A stretch of 64,000 bases of DNA, taken from positions 23,300,075-23,364,074 of the forward strand of contig NC_026658.2 of NCBI RefSeq assembly GCF_000004075.3, read 5' to 3'. Each line of letters starts with the position of its first letter. The first letter of the stretch is position 1. Below, piece after piece: positions 48,285-59,654 of the stretch. Made by a program: the position numbers and the translations under genes. This DNA is from Cucumis sativus. Its lineage: Eukaryota > Streptophyta > Magnoliopsida > Cucurbitales > Cucurbitaceae. The notes under the pieces are model-generated. The model was not told the DNA's origin, made no database searches, and saw only the letters and a list, made by a program, of their open reading frames with translations.

Positions 48285-51275
48285 TCTGCCTTTCACCATG
48301 GTGCACTTCACTGAGTATTCTGATTTGACCAAAATGTGTTTAATTATCATAAGGGACGAAAATCAATCTTTAGAGAGTGGGGTCATTCTTCCTGTGAGAG
48401 AAGGAACATTCGAGAATATTACGAACTCCCAAATACTCAAGGATAATTTTATTTATTTGCCTAAATGATCTAAGGAACGGTCTGTAAACCTAAATTCATC
48501 TTTGACATCTTGGTTTCTCAAATCCTCAATCCTTAACAAGCCTCCAAATGAGAATCCATAATTGACATTGGGTCGTCGAATTATAAGCGATTAAAAAATT
48601 CGTTGGGACAATGTGCTCAAATTCCATGGAGAATTTTACTATCCTTCTCATTATTGGGAATGGTTAGAGCTTGCCATTGCTAGAAATATGACGATACTCA
48701 AGAGACTTTCATATTCAGTACTGTGATGGCCTCCCTGTACACATATGATTGTACTAGTGACCTTGTTCGGGTTTTCTGTGAGGCATGGTGTCCTTCAACA
48801 AACACCCTTCACACCTCAGCTGGTGAGATGTCCATCTTTTTACGAGACTTATGGATGCTAGGAGGACTCCCTATTAAAAGTAGATTTTATGAAGAAAGCA
48901 TTGATTTCCATCAAGACTTATTAGGATCACATGATGCATTTCCAAAAAGTTGCGAGCATTTTTTGCAACCTAATATCACATTGTCTCTTAACACGTGGAT
49001 CACTCTCAAATCCTTGTGAGTGAATGGATCTCTTCATTACGCGATTCGAGGCAAAGTATCCAAAGGCGCCAGCTCGAAAGCAAAAAAAAAAACTTCTCAC
49101 CCTCCCTCAACTCATAATCCATATGGAATTTCCATCGAAAGTCTTGATTGGTTTGAAGCTGAACTCAATGTGTTCCTTGACTTAAGCGTTGCAGATGAAC
49201 ATAAGGACAAGACCTATCTAGCGGCATTTCTCTCTTGTATGTGTGTTAGTGTTCCCTGACAAGCAACTTTCCCTTTGTCTGGAGGTCTTTAAGGTTGCTA
49301 GCCTCATGGCGGAAGGCTACACCTTTAGCCTTGCTATCCCTATTTTAGCCAATATTTATAGCGGCCTATGCCAGATTCGTGATTCTACTTTATCACTTGG
49401 TTATTCCAATGTATGTTTTCCTCTTCACTATGTTCATGGGTGACTTGCTCTTTACTTCAACACTCATTATAAAGCCCCTAGAAGTCTTAGGGGTCCATGC
49501 ATGATTGAGTTTTCTAGTGAAGGTAGGGCCAAATATTATACTAATCTTGAGGCTCGAACACATATTCACAAGAAAAAGTATGTGTCATGGCACACGTGAC
49601 TTCAAGCAAAGAATAAAGATGAACTCTTAACGGATGATGAAAAGTAGATTAATTGGAATACTTCATTCTTTAATTCGCTCTTGTTTTCTATCTTCGCAAT
49701 GTGGATCATCCACGGTTATTGAACCTTATAGTCCTTGTCGCTTTAGCCGACAAATTTAGGTTTTATCAAGACGTGTCATATGACTTAGGCAAAAAAGTTT
49801 TCGAAGCTGATTTGGCCAAGTACGATATTATTGGATGATTTGTGTTCGCAAGAACACACTTTCCCAAGTATATCTTCATGTGTCTATCCTTAACTCGGAT
49901 GCCCATATTGCGTCTCATTATAAGGTCTGGTGGTTTGTAAAACACGGTGATTACCTTCAAGGAGTGCAACATTTGATAAATTGTTTCACTCCCTTTCACA
50001 TCAAATCCAAAACCACACAAAAAATTGAGAATAATTTTGGTAGTGGAAGTCAAAAGATATGCTCAAATGAAACTGAGGAACGACTCGAGGAGAAAATCGA
50101 GTAAGGTACAAAGTGCTTGGTGGATAATTCGACCCCTTCTACACAATTTAAACTTCCTATTAGAGGTGGTACTGACAACGTTGGTAAGGACAACCGCTTA
50201 TTGATAACTGCCAAGCGCCCTTCTGAACGTACTAAAGACAATCAAAGCAGTAATGATGATCGTCATTGGAAGAGACCCAAGAGGCTCAACAAACAGTCAA
50301 TTGATGATGAAGAGCCTCCTATTAAAGACCGTGATGCCACACAATTTTTTGACGTCCCCTCCCCCTAGTTTCTTTTCGTCTCCTTTTTTTATTACTTATT
50401 TATTTTATTTCCACTTTTTTACTCCCACCATTATTTCTTGTTAACATTATTTTGTAGTTCTCTTTAGGTGACCATGACCTACACATCGTAGGAATCTTAA
50501 AGCTGATGGTGAATCTAGAAGGTTATAACGTTGTTCTTACTTATAGTGAGAACTCTAAGACATCTATAGGTGCACCTATTGAGTCACCTCGTTCTCTTGT
50601 GATCAATGGGTTCCCTAAACAAGTGGAGGGATCGAAGCCTATTGCAGTTTATGAGATTTCTCATTTTTGTGTCGACAACTTAATTTCTAACCTCCGACGA
50701 CAGATTGTCATAACCTTGTGAAAAAACCTACGATAAAAGATCATCCATACCCCTTTTGAAGGAGTAAGTAGTCTTGAATCAAATGCTTAAGATCTTTGAT
50801 GCAATTGCAACTACTGACAGCAATAACCTTATCATTTTGAGGAAGCTTGTGGATGGTTACTTTCAAGGTGTCGAGAGCCATAATCGAATACATTCCTCAT
50901 TTTTACTCCAATCAACTAAGGATGCTCAGTTAACAGAGACAAAAGGTTTTATGAAGACTCTGCGACTTGATGCGAGAATCGTATATTGGCAAAGACTAGT
51001 ACCGTCAAACATCAACTTACACGACTATCTGCCAAGGAGGTTAAACTAGAGGCAAAACTAATGGTGGTGTGGACAGAGTGCTCCAAACTTTTTGGCATAA
51101 TTTTCAAGAACAACATGGAGCTGAAGCAGAAGCAGCATGAGATTTCAAAGACTTGTGAGAAAATTGACAAACTTGAATGTGCCCCAATCGTTGGAGATGT
51201 TGATGCTAAAATGCTATCAGCGCTTTGTGAATCTTTAGAAAAAGCACACACTAGAAGAGCTGAAGAACCTTAAAT
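48285..51275 (+). pseudogene. Degenerate plant mobile domain (PMD, aminotransferase-like) ORF
   Basis: The plus-strand frame is broken by several stops and frameshifts into pieces (about 48285-48468, 48560-48720, 48723-49259, 49243-49700, 49780-50370, 50506-50720 and 50774-51275). Landmarks in order are VHFTEYSDLTKMCLIII, FYYPSHYWEWLELA, a FCEAWCPSTNTLHTSAGEMS segment, FLRDLWMLGGLPI, YLAAFLSCM, SLAIPILANIYSGL, a DDRHWKRPKR segment and a C-terminal coiled-coil stretch (about 51100-51260). These match the plant mobile domain proteins (PF10536-type), many copies of which are carried by or derived from transposons. MAIN/MAIL1 are domesticated relatives. This copy has no intact frame and cannot make the full protein. 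It lies opposite in strand to the adjacent gag remains. Confidence 0.75.
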
Positions 51276-51721
51276 GGACTTCATGATTCACTACCTCCTC
51301 TTATTTATCTATTTATGCTATTTGTTATTTTCGATCTAGAAATTTATAATAAAATTTTCATTCTTTGATTGTTCGACTTCTCATTTTTTCTATATTGAAT
51401 GCAATTTGTCATTTTGTTTTTATTATTGGACTGGACTTAAGGTTTTTCTCAAGCTACCTGCGTACCCTTTATAATGTATGGATCAAGTCATAATGTAGTT
51501 CAACTTTTTTTATTTATTTGTCATTCACCTTTTAAGCTCTTGTGGGCTAGGAGCACCATGCAGTTTAGGCTTTTGCGATAAGAAGATTTGCATATTTAAC
51601 AACTCGTATTATCATAAGGATTTGTTCACCTTCTTTATTTGTAAAATTGATGAATATAATAACTCTTGATTGTTTACTATCAATAAATCTTATGTATTTA
51701 TGTCAACAAACAATTTTCTCT

Positions 51722-53650
51722 TTATGCGTGATGGGACACGACTGTGAATCTCATTGTTCTTGTTTTTTTTTTATGAAATGGTGTTGCCTTCAAAGTTTTC
51801 ATCTCTCTTTCGTGTTGATTGCTTGACATATTTAGAAGATCAAAAGCATATGTTGAAAGTTGATCTCTCTTTGATGTGAAGATACTTAGCCTTTTGAAAG
51901 CGGAAGTTCGAGTGGAAGTAGATGTTGGACATTGATTTTCTTTTCTTTCATGGTCATACTCAATCTTTGAAATACTGAAGATCAAGTAGTTGAAAAGGCT
52001 TTATACAATCAAAGACATAAGTCATTTGCTTAATTTCATTTGAATTGTCAATTTCTTCAGAACATGCATAATTGTTGCTGACTTCTCTATGCTGATAGCA
52101 TGAAATGCAGTGACTTCAAATACTTTCTTTAGATGATCATCAAGGAAGCTTCTTGGAAGAAATGCAGTCAAAGTTATCGATTGTTGAGGTTGGAAGAAGT
52201 CTTCGTATTTTCCTTTGATAGACTTAGGCTTCCACATCTTCTTGTTTCTTTTCTCCCTTTTTATGAGAGCTGCTTACTTTTTCATGCTTCTGATGAAAGT
52301 GCGACTTCGTTTGAATGAAATTTGGTTGCCTCTTTTTTCTTTTACAAAACACGACTAACCATCCTTCGAAATCATCTTCAACATGCTTTTCTTTGTTTTG
52401 AGAGTTCGTTATCACAATCTTTTGTTGGAATCGAACAAGTATAGGTTCGAAAGTCCCAAACTAAATCAAGATTTTCCGTTGATCATAAGGTAACGTTGAT
52501 GATGGCAGAACAGTTGAAGTCATCTCAACTGCAACATGATTCGTCTGAGCTACTTCATCCATATTCAGCTCGATCTTCTTTTCACGAGCCACCTTTAGAA
52601 TCAACTCCTTCAACATGAAATATTTTCTAATAGGATGACTAATGACCCGACGATACTTGCAATAGTTAGGATCATCTATTTTTTCTGCTTGTTCCGGTCA
52701 TTTACATTCTGAGCTGAATAAGTTGTTTGTCTAGCAGTTGCTCTAACATGTTTCAACATCAAAGTCGGGAAATGGATACAATTTTTCCTGTCTTTCTTTA
52801 AGAGTTGGCTCATGTTTCTCTTTGCCATCATGTTTTCTTTCAATTTTTGTTTCTTTTCTTTTGGAGAAGTATTTCAATGGAGACTTATGAACAACCGTAG
52901 ACTTGTTAATGACACTATTTATGATCTTTCTAGTGTCGTTGATTTCATTATTCCCCTTTTTCACTTCAGAGACTAAGAAATCTTTAGTTCCTCTATTAGC
53001 AATGCTCAACTCCATGTCGTGGGCGCGAGTTGCTAAATCTTCAAATGTACGAGGTTTTATTCCGACAAAATATAGAGAAGTTTCCAGTGCATGCCTTGGG
53101 TGCACATCTCCACTGCAGACAGTTCTGTGAGCTTGTCTTTGCAATCCAAGCTTAGAGCTCTCCATCGATTTATGTAGTCAATGACCGACTCTCCCTTTCA
53201 TTGTCTTGTGTTAGTAAGCCCCATCATGCTTACAGTGCGTCTGGTGTTGTAGAAGCGATTGATGAACTCTTTTTTCCAGTTATTTCCAGCTGTCTATGAC
53301 TTTTGGCTCCAAATCAGTATATCACTCGAAAGCATTTTCCTTCAAGTTTTGAACGAACTGTCTAACTAGTTGGTCTTCTCTTGATCTTGCGTTCTCACAT
53401 GTTTCAACAAAGTGAACAATGTGCTGCTTTGGATTGCCTTTTCTGTCGAATTGTTAGAACTTTGGAGGTTGATACCCAACAGGCATTCGTAGGTAATTGA
53501 TTCTCTTGGTATATGGCTTGGAGTACATAAACGAAGTTTGTGACGATCCTCCATACTGAGCTCTTATGGAGCTTGTGATCATATGCTATAGTTGTTTGAT
53601 TGATAAGAAGGTAACAGAGATAGACTGTTGCGTCTGATTTTTCTACAACA
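51722..53650 (-). pseudogene. Degenerate Ty3/gypsy gag region
   Basis: Minus-strand pieces in several frames, in order from 53650 downwards. First a segment with GYQPPKF and a HFVETCENA pattern (about 53590-53380). Then a region matching the retrotransposon gag core (about 53330-53180), FVGIKPRTFEDLATRAHDME (about 53080-53020), TLKERQEKLYPFPD and a DDPNYCKYRRVISHPIRKYF zinc-knuckle-like region (about 52700-52620). Next come linker pieces (DDFEGWLVVFCKRKKRQP at about 52370; FLPRSFLDDHLKKVFEVTA at about 52150; STSTRTSAFKRLSIFTSKRD at about 51920). These are the gag and gag-pol linker of a Ty3/gypsy family that I recall as frequent in cucurbit annotations. Stops and frameshifts are numerous. No protease, reverse transcriptase or integrase is seen. 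Confidence 0.75.
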
Positions 53651-53664
53651 CAGCTTTACTGCAA

Positions 53665-53846
53665 CACAATTGAATTTAGAGTAAATAATATTTTATTAAA
53701 CCAAAATAATTAATTTGATTCTACAGTTATGTTCTCAATTTCAATTTGAAACACATGTCAATTTTTTAATTAGTCACAAATTCAATTATTTATACTTTTC
53801 AAAATTAATTTAATAATGATGTAACAATTTGTAATTGGTCTAAAAA
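53665..53846. repeat. Right ~180-bp direct repeat (LTR remnant)
   Basis: Same-orientation counterpart of 46236-46454, starting CACAATT and ending GGTCTAAAAA. It directly abuts the truncated start of the minus-strand gag region. Beyond 53850 similarity to the left copy is lost, so this LTR appears truncated. Confidence 0.6.
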
Positions 53847-54480
53847 GTTCCTACTCAACACTTTGAACACGATGATTTAGGAAGTAAAAACCAAGCAAAA
53901 TTGCATGTTTTGGCTTCAATAGAAGTCGTCTAAAATTGATAATAGCTCACTAAAGGGATCGGTCAAATGATTTGTTGAGTTGCTTTTAAATTTTGGAATC
54001 ATCTCCCAATTTGTTGCAATGAATCATCTAAAATTGATAATAGCTCGACCAAAGAAGACCATCAAATGAAAAACAATTCGTTGTAGTTCCTTTAATTTCT
54101 AGAATCATTTTCTTCTTCCTAAAGATACAGTCGCTTCACCTTTCCATATTCCTTATCTCGACTATGGGAGGTTATGGGATTTTCCCCCAATTCACCCTAA
54201 TTAATTCTTGAAGTAATCCTACTTTTGACATAAACAATCTTAGACCAAGTTTGGGAGTGTTTTGTGTAAATTTCTTTTCGATTTGTTCATACTTATGCAA
54301 AAGTGGTTATCAAATAAAATCCCTTGGAATTTCTTTTCTGTATTAAAGGAAAACAAAAAGTAAGCATTTAGAGGAAAGAAAAATTTCCCAAGGAACTTTA
54401 ATCAACAGAAAAGGGAAGTTTTACTTTTGAAGTTTAATCTAAAGAACAGTTTATATTTTTATAAAAACAACTTTTAGAAA
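53847..54480. other. Intergenic between retroelement block and NHL gene
   Basis: Holds a short duplication (GTCTAAAATTGATAATAGCTCAC and CATCTAAAATTGATAATAGCTCGAC at about 53930 and 54027). The region after about 54480 is the promoter or leader of the NHL gene. No gene seen. Confidence 0.5.
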
Positions 54481-54831
54481 ATTACACACAAATATTCCCT
54501 CATTACACACAGAATGTTTGTTTTGAGTTTCTTCACAAAAATCCAGACCCGAACTCCAAACACCATTACAAAACCAAGCGAGGAAAGTGGGATTGGAGAG
54601 CGAGCACAAGAACAAGATAGCCTCTCTCAACTTAACACACACACCTTCCAAAGCAAAATCAAACAAAACCCATTTCCCACTTCGGATCATAGCCTCTGAA
54701 CCCCCTTTCATATTCCAACCCAAGTTTACTGGAAATGGAGCGAGGGAAATGAATTCCCAAACAAAGAAGCTGCAACTCTCTTGATTCATCCTTTCACTTC
54801 TCCAAATCTCTCCCTCTCCATCATCTCAGTG

Positions 54832-57635
54832 ATGGGTTGTTCGGTTATCATGAGAAATCCCCTTCTCTTCCTTGCTTTCATAGTCCCAATTGTTAGTTTT
54901 CAAGTTGATTCTGCTGCTTCTGGTAAGTGGGTTCTTCTTATATTGGTTTTTTTTATCACCTGGTATTAGTGAAATGTGCCTTGGCCCCAAATTTGCAATT
55001 TATTTTAAGTGGGGGCGAGCTAGAATTTCATTGGATGTTGTTTCTTCAAGTTTCCTCCTGACATTTCTGTCGAGGGTCATCTGGGGTTCTCTATTTATTG
55101 TTTCTTGTAGGCGTTCTTAGAAATTTATGTTCTCACATTCAAGCCTTTTGTGATTTTTTTCATGCCGTTGATCTTTTGAAAACTATTCTGTATTCTGATT
55201 ACTCAGGACCATTGGCAAGGCATTTGTCTTCTCTTCTTAAATGGACTGGTTCTTCCAAAACTCCTCAACCAGGTGACTTTGCAGTATCCATTTGATCTGT
55301 AATGTTGATATGTTTTATCTGTAATCTGGCCAAATTTAATGTATGAGAGGTTGCTTCTTACAGATGGGAATGCTATTCAGTTTGAGAGTGGCTACTTAGT
55401 TGAAACTATTGTAGAGGGAAATGAAATTGGAATGGTTCCTTACAAGATTCGTGTCTCCGAGGATGGTGAACTCTTTGCTGTTGATTCGGTTAATAGCAAT
55501 GTTGTCAAGGTTTCTCCGCCATTGTCTCGATGTACGCTCATTTCTCTCCTCCATTAATGAAACATGTACCTCTATTGATGTTTCTTAACTGCTGTAACTT
55601 CGTTTAGCTTGTTTTTTTATTCTTGGTAACTACTAAAGCTCATATTTGATGGAAGCATTTTTAAGTAGCATATTGAGAATTGTGTTGTTTACTCATCTGG
55701 GGTTTGTAATCGTCTAGAAACTATTGCCTTTTCAGATAGTAGAGCGAGATTGGTTGCTGGGTCTTTCCAGGGGTACAAAGGGCATGTCGATGGGAAACCA
55801 AGTGATGCTCGGTTCAATCAGCCAAAAGGCATAACTATAGATGATAAAGGAAATGTGTATGTTGCTGATACCCTGAATCTTGCCATCAGAAAGATTGTTG
55901 ATGCCGGTACATAACATTAGTCTTTTCTGCCCCACACCAAATAGTAATGTAGGATTTTTTCTTTGAATGAAAATTTGTTTAAATCTAAGTTTCTTACTCT
56001 CTGCTTTCTTGAGACTCGGAAAGTATTGTGATTTCAAAGTTAAGCTATCATTTTCCCCTCATTATTAAAAACTTGGGTCAGAGTTGAACTTGAGTGTGGA
56101 AACAAGTAGTAGATTCTGCATTTGGACATACAGACATTCTCTCTGAGTGAAAAGTTATCTGTAGGTGTGACAACAATAGCAGGAGGCAAGACAAATGTTC
56201 CAGGCTATAGCGATGGGCCTGGTGAGGAAGCCAAGTTTTCAAATGATTTTGATGTCATATATGTCAGGCGTACCTGTTCGTTGTTGGTTGTTGATAGAGG
56301 AAATGCTGCACTTCGCCAAATATCTCTTAACAAGGAGGATTGTGATTACCAATATGGTTCAGTTTCTACCTCAGGTTTGGACTTAATTATGAGCAAATAG
56401 TTTGGTCATGTTATGTATTAGCTCGGTCGTTGGTCCTGATGAATAAACTTGAAGAAAACTGGGAACAGTCTTATCAACACCCATATAAAATAGAGCAATT
56501 TAAACAATATAGTGTTGGATATTAAAAAATATAATCAATTATGCTGCCACGGCGTATGTCATTTCCTTAAACCGGTCAATATCAGATTCAAATGCTAATG
56601 GGTTACTCCTTTCTCACTATTAAACATTTTGCAGATGTTGCCATGTTCATTGGTGCTCTTCTAATAGGATACTTTACGTATATGCTTCAGCATGGATTCA
56701 GGCTGTCATTCTTCACTTTTATGGTAAGAGCACATATCTCCCTTTTCCAACTTGAACTGGAACACTGAACAAAGTTGTAATTCTAATCATTATAATGATA
56801 ATTAGCAACAATCTCACTAAGCTCTTCAATTCCTTCTGCTTAATCTTTGAAAGAATTTTGGGGAGCGCTTGATGCCTCTCAACACAACCTTTTGAAATTT
56901 TGTGTTTTGTTGGGTAATTCGAGAGTTGTACTTTTCTATGGGAGTTAAAAAAAATTATTTAGCCAAATGATTTGAAATGTAATAAACTGTGCATAGGTGC
57001 AGAGTGAACATTTGGAGACTGAAACTAAAGAACTGAGCAAGGGGAAACAGACTAAGCTTGTAAGTACCATAAAAGAAGAAACATGGTGGGAGTCTTTTGG
57101 ACAGGTCGTTGCCGAACTTTACAAGCAAGCAATCGAATTGCTGCCCGGAAACCTCAAATCCTTTCTTCGGCCTTACTTTAGATCAGAGGATAACAAGGAG
57201 AAAGGTCTAACTCCTTTGAAAGATGCTCTCAAGATGCCAGAAGATGAGATCAAGACCAATGTGTCCTTGAAACAGAAAACTGTCACTCCTCTCTCTGAAA
57301 CCAAGCATGCCTCAATCAAACACGATGAATTGAAGCCACCAAAAATGAAATCAAGTATCAAGAATCCATCTCTCCTAAACAAGCACAGCCATTCAGGACA
57401 AGAGTACGCTGAGTTTTACGGGACAGGCATGGTTTCTTCTTCCCTCAGCCGGTCCAAGGGCCAGAAGGATAGATCAAGACATCGACAGAAAGAGAAAGGA
57501 TTAGATATCTTAACAGGCACACTCGGGGCTGAACCAAAACTTGCAGAGATGAGGACGGATTATAACGAGCCAAAGTTTGACCAGTACAATATCAGGAATA
57601 AATACAGATATGATTCTTCATCCTTCCATTTCTGA
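54832..57635 (+). CDS. NHL-repeat membrane protein
   Basis: Seven exons (54832-54922, 55207-55272, 55364-55531, 55736-55906, 56165-56374, 56635-56723, 56997-57635) join in consistent phase (1,1,1,1,1,0) and give 477 residues. Residues 1-29 are a signal peptide (MRNPLLFLAFIVPIV... VDSAAS). The NHL/beta-propeller part includes EDGELFAVDSVNSNVVKV (about 85-102) and DDKGNVYVADTLNLAIRKI (about 143-161), then GGKTNVPGYSDGPG and LLVVDRGNAALRQI. One membrane segment follows at about 237-254 (VAMFIGALLIGYFTYML). The long Lys/Glu/Ser-rich tail (exon 7) would be cytosolic. This signal-propeller-TM-tail order is that of plant NHL domain proteins of unknown function; the propeller would face the secretory lumen or apoplast and bind a ligand or protein. 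The first ATG after an in-frame, leader-like stretch is used. Confidence 0.9.
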
Positions 57636-59530
57636 TGAACTTGAGTCTTGATGAATTCATTTGACTATACACAGCCAAAGTATACAAATGACCTCAGTTT
57701 TCTGCAAGGTTTGATAACTTCTAGCTTCCCCAAGGAGATAGATGGACATTCTTGAAGAATGGATTGAGAAGAAACTTGAAGATTGATCTTTATGGCTTCT
57801 TTTTGTTTTAGCCGTATGTTATTTTTCTTGTATCCTTTGAATGTAGGCCTAGATTGATTTACATTGGGTTGTTGATACTCTTGAGAATTAATTGTCATTT
57901 TGATGTACCCACAAATTCTTAACTGCCCCATCTTTGTTAATTTCTTTGTAGGATCTATCGGGTGTTAGAAGTGATAATCTCAGAGAACTATTGCAATATA
58001 ACTAAAGCATTAAAACTTATAGTATAATTAAATCTCTTTAAGCATTATCAAAGTAATTAGTGTAAATGAAGGTTCAAATTTTCGTAGAGCTATGAAGTTC
58101 ATATCATAGATCTTATAGCCACCAATATTTTTTCTATGTTTGAATTTATAATTTTCTGTTCAGATCTTTCTTTCCTTTTCTTTCCTTTCTAAAAACATTG
58201 AATTATAAAATCATACCCCAATTTAAAAAAGAAAAAAAAAACCTGTCCTATAAAATGGATCAAAATTTAAGTTTCTCATTTGACAATTATTGTGATACTA
58301 TACAGAAAATTGGACCTTTTAAAAAATTCATTTTGATTGACATGTTCAATCAATTTTGTTCAAGATTGATAAGGCACTTTTCCAATATCATTTTCACTTT
58401 ATTAAAAAATAATAATTAGACAACTTTACCAATTACCACATGGAGTTTCAATAATACTTTTTACATTCAAATTTGAAAAGTAGGATGGCCTAGATGCCAC
58501 TTTCTTTTTTTAATAAGAAAAACTTATAAAATTGTTTGATTTATTATATATTATTAGGAGAATCTTATTCATATAAAATAATATAATACTTTGTTGAGTT
58601 CTTTGTAAAAAAGTCTCTCTTTTTAAGTTGGGAATCTAGCCAGTTGCTAATGAAGTCAATTTTAATAATTTTGAATCTTAAAATAAATTAACTAACATAA
58701 ACTTAGAACATCCATTTATTATCACTTGGATTAGACATATAATTTTTCTAAAAGAATATGTTTGATAAATTTTGCATATAGTAAAATACAAACAATAAAA
58801 TTGAGTTCCAATTGGAATAAAAAGACATCAAATAATTCCACTTTTTAAAAGAACTTTCCTTTTAGTTTTAAAAAAATAGGTTTGATTTAAAAAAAAACGT
58901 GGTTGAAAGAAAGATCAAAATGATTATAAAAGTCTTAATATTGTGTGTAATCAATTTTGTAACCTATGAGATCCAAACAATTATAAAGATGGTAGATAGT
59001 GTTCAAAGTTTATATATTTAAGTATACTCTAAGGATGTGTAAGACACTTCATTGAATTTATAAACGTCATTAAAAAGCAACATGCTTGTAAATATCTTTT
59101 ACAAAACAAAATTTCCATAGGAGAGAAAATGTTAAACTATTTTTGAAAATAACAACACATATTATATATATATAACAAAAAGATTGATTTGATTAGTTTC
59201 TATAACTTATAGATATTGATGAACTCTTATATGATATATTAGTTTCTATCAATATTAGATGCTTAATAGATTTTGATGGATGCCTACCTAAAAAAACTAA
59301 CTTCCAAATTTGTTAGAAATAAACATAAAGTTTAATCTAAAATGATAAATATAATGGCATAATTAGATTAAAGAAGAAAACCAAAAGTAAAATTCAAAAT
59401 TGAAACTCTCCTTAATAAATTTAAAACTTTTTAGGTATATTTTTGTAAATATATATTGTTTTATTTCCATAAGAATTATCCTAATTATTATTAAGTAATG
59501 AAAACCAGAGGGACTCAAAGCTTCGGCTTT
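57636..59530. other. 3' flank of NHL gene and intergenic DNA
   Basis: The first 250 bases are likely 3' untranslated region. The remainder is AT-rich with no supportable gene. A C/T-rich stretch at about 59560-59640 is the probable leader of the next gene. Confidence 0.5.
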
Positions 59531-59654
59531 TGACTTTTTGGACTCTCAGCGAACCTTCTTCCCTCTGTTCACTTTTTCCTTCCAAATCTGCCTTTCCTCT
59601 TCCTTCTCTTCTCACCCCTTTTCTTCTTTTTCTCTCCAAATTTTGTACTCTTTA

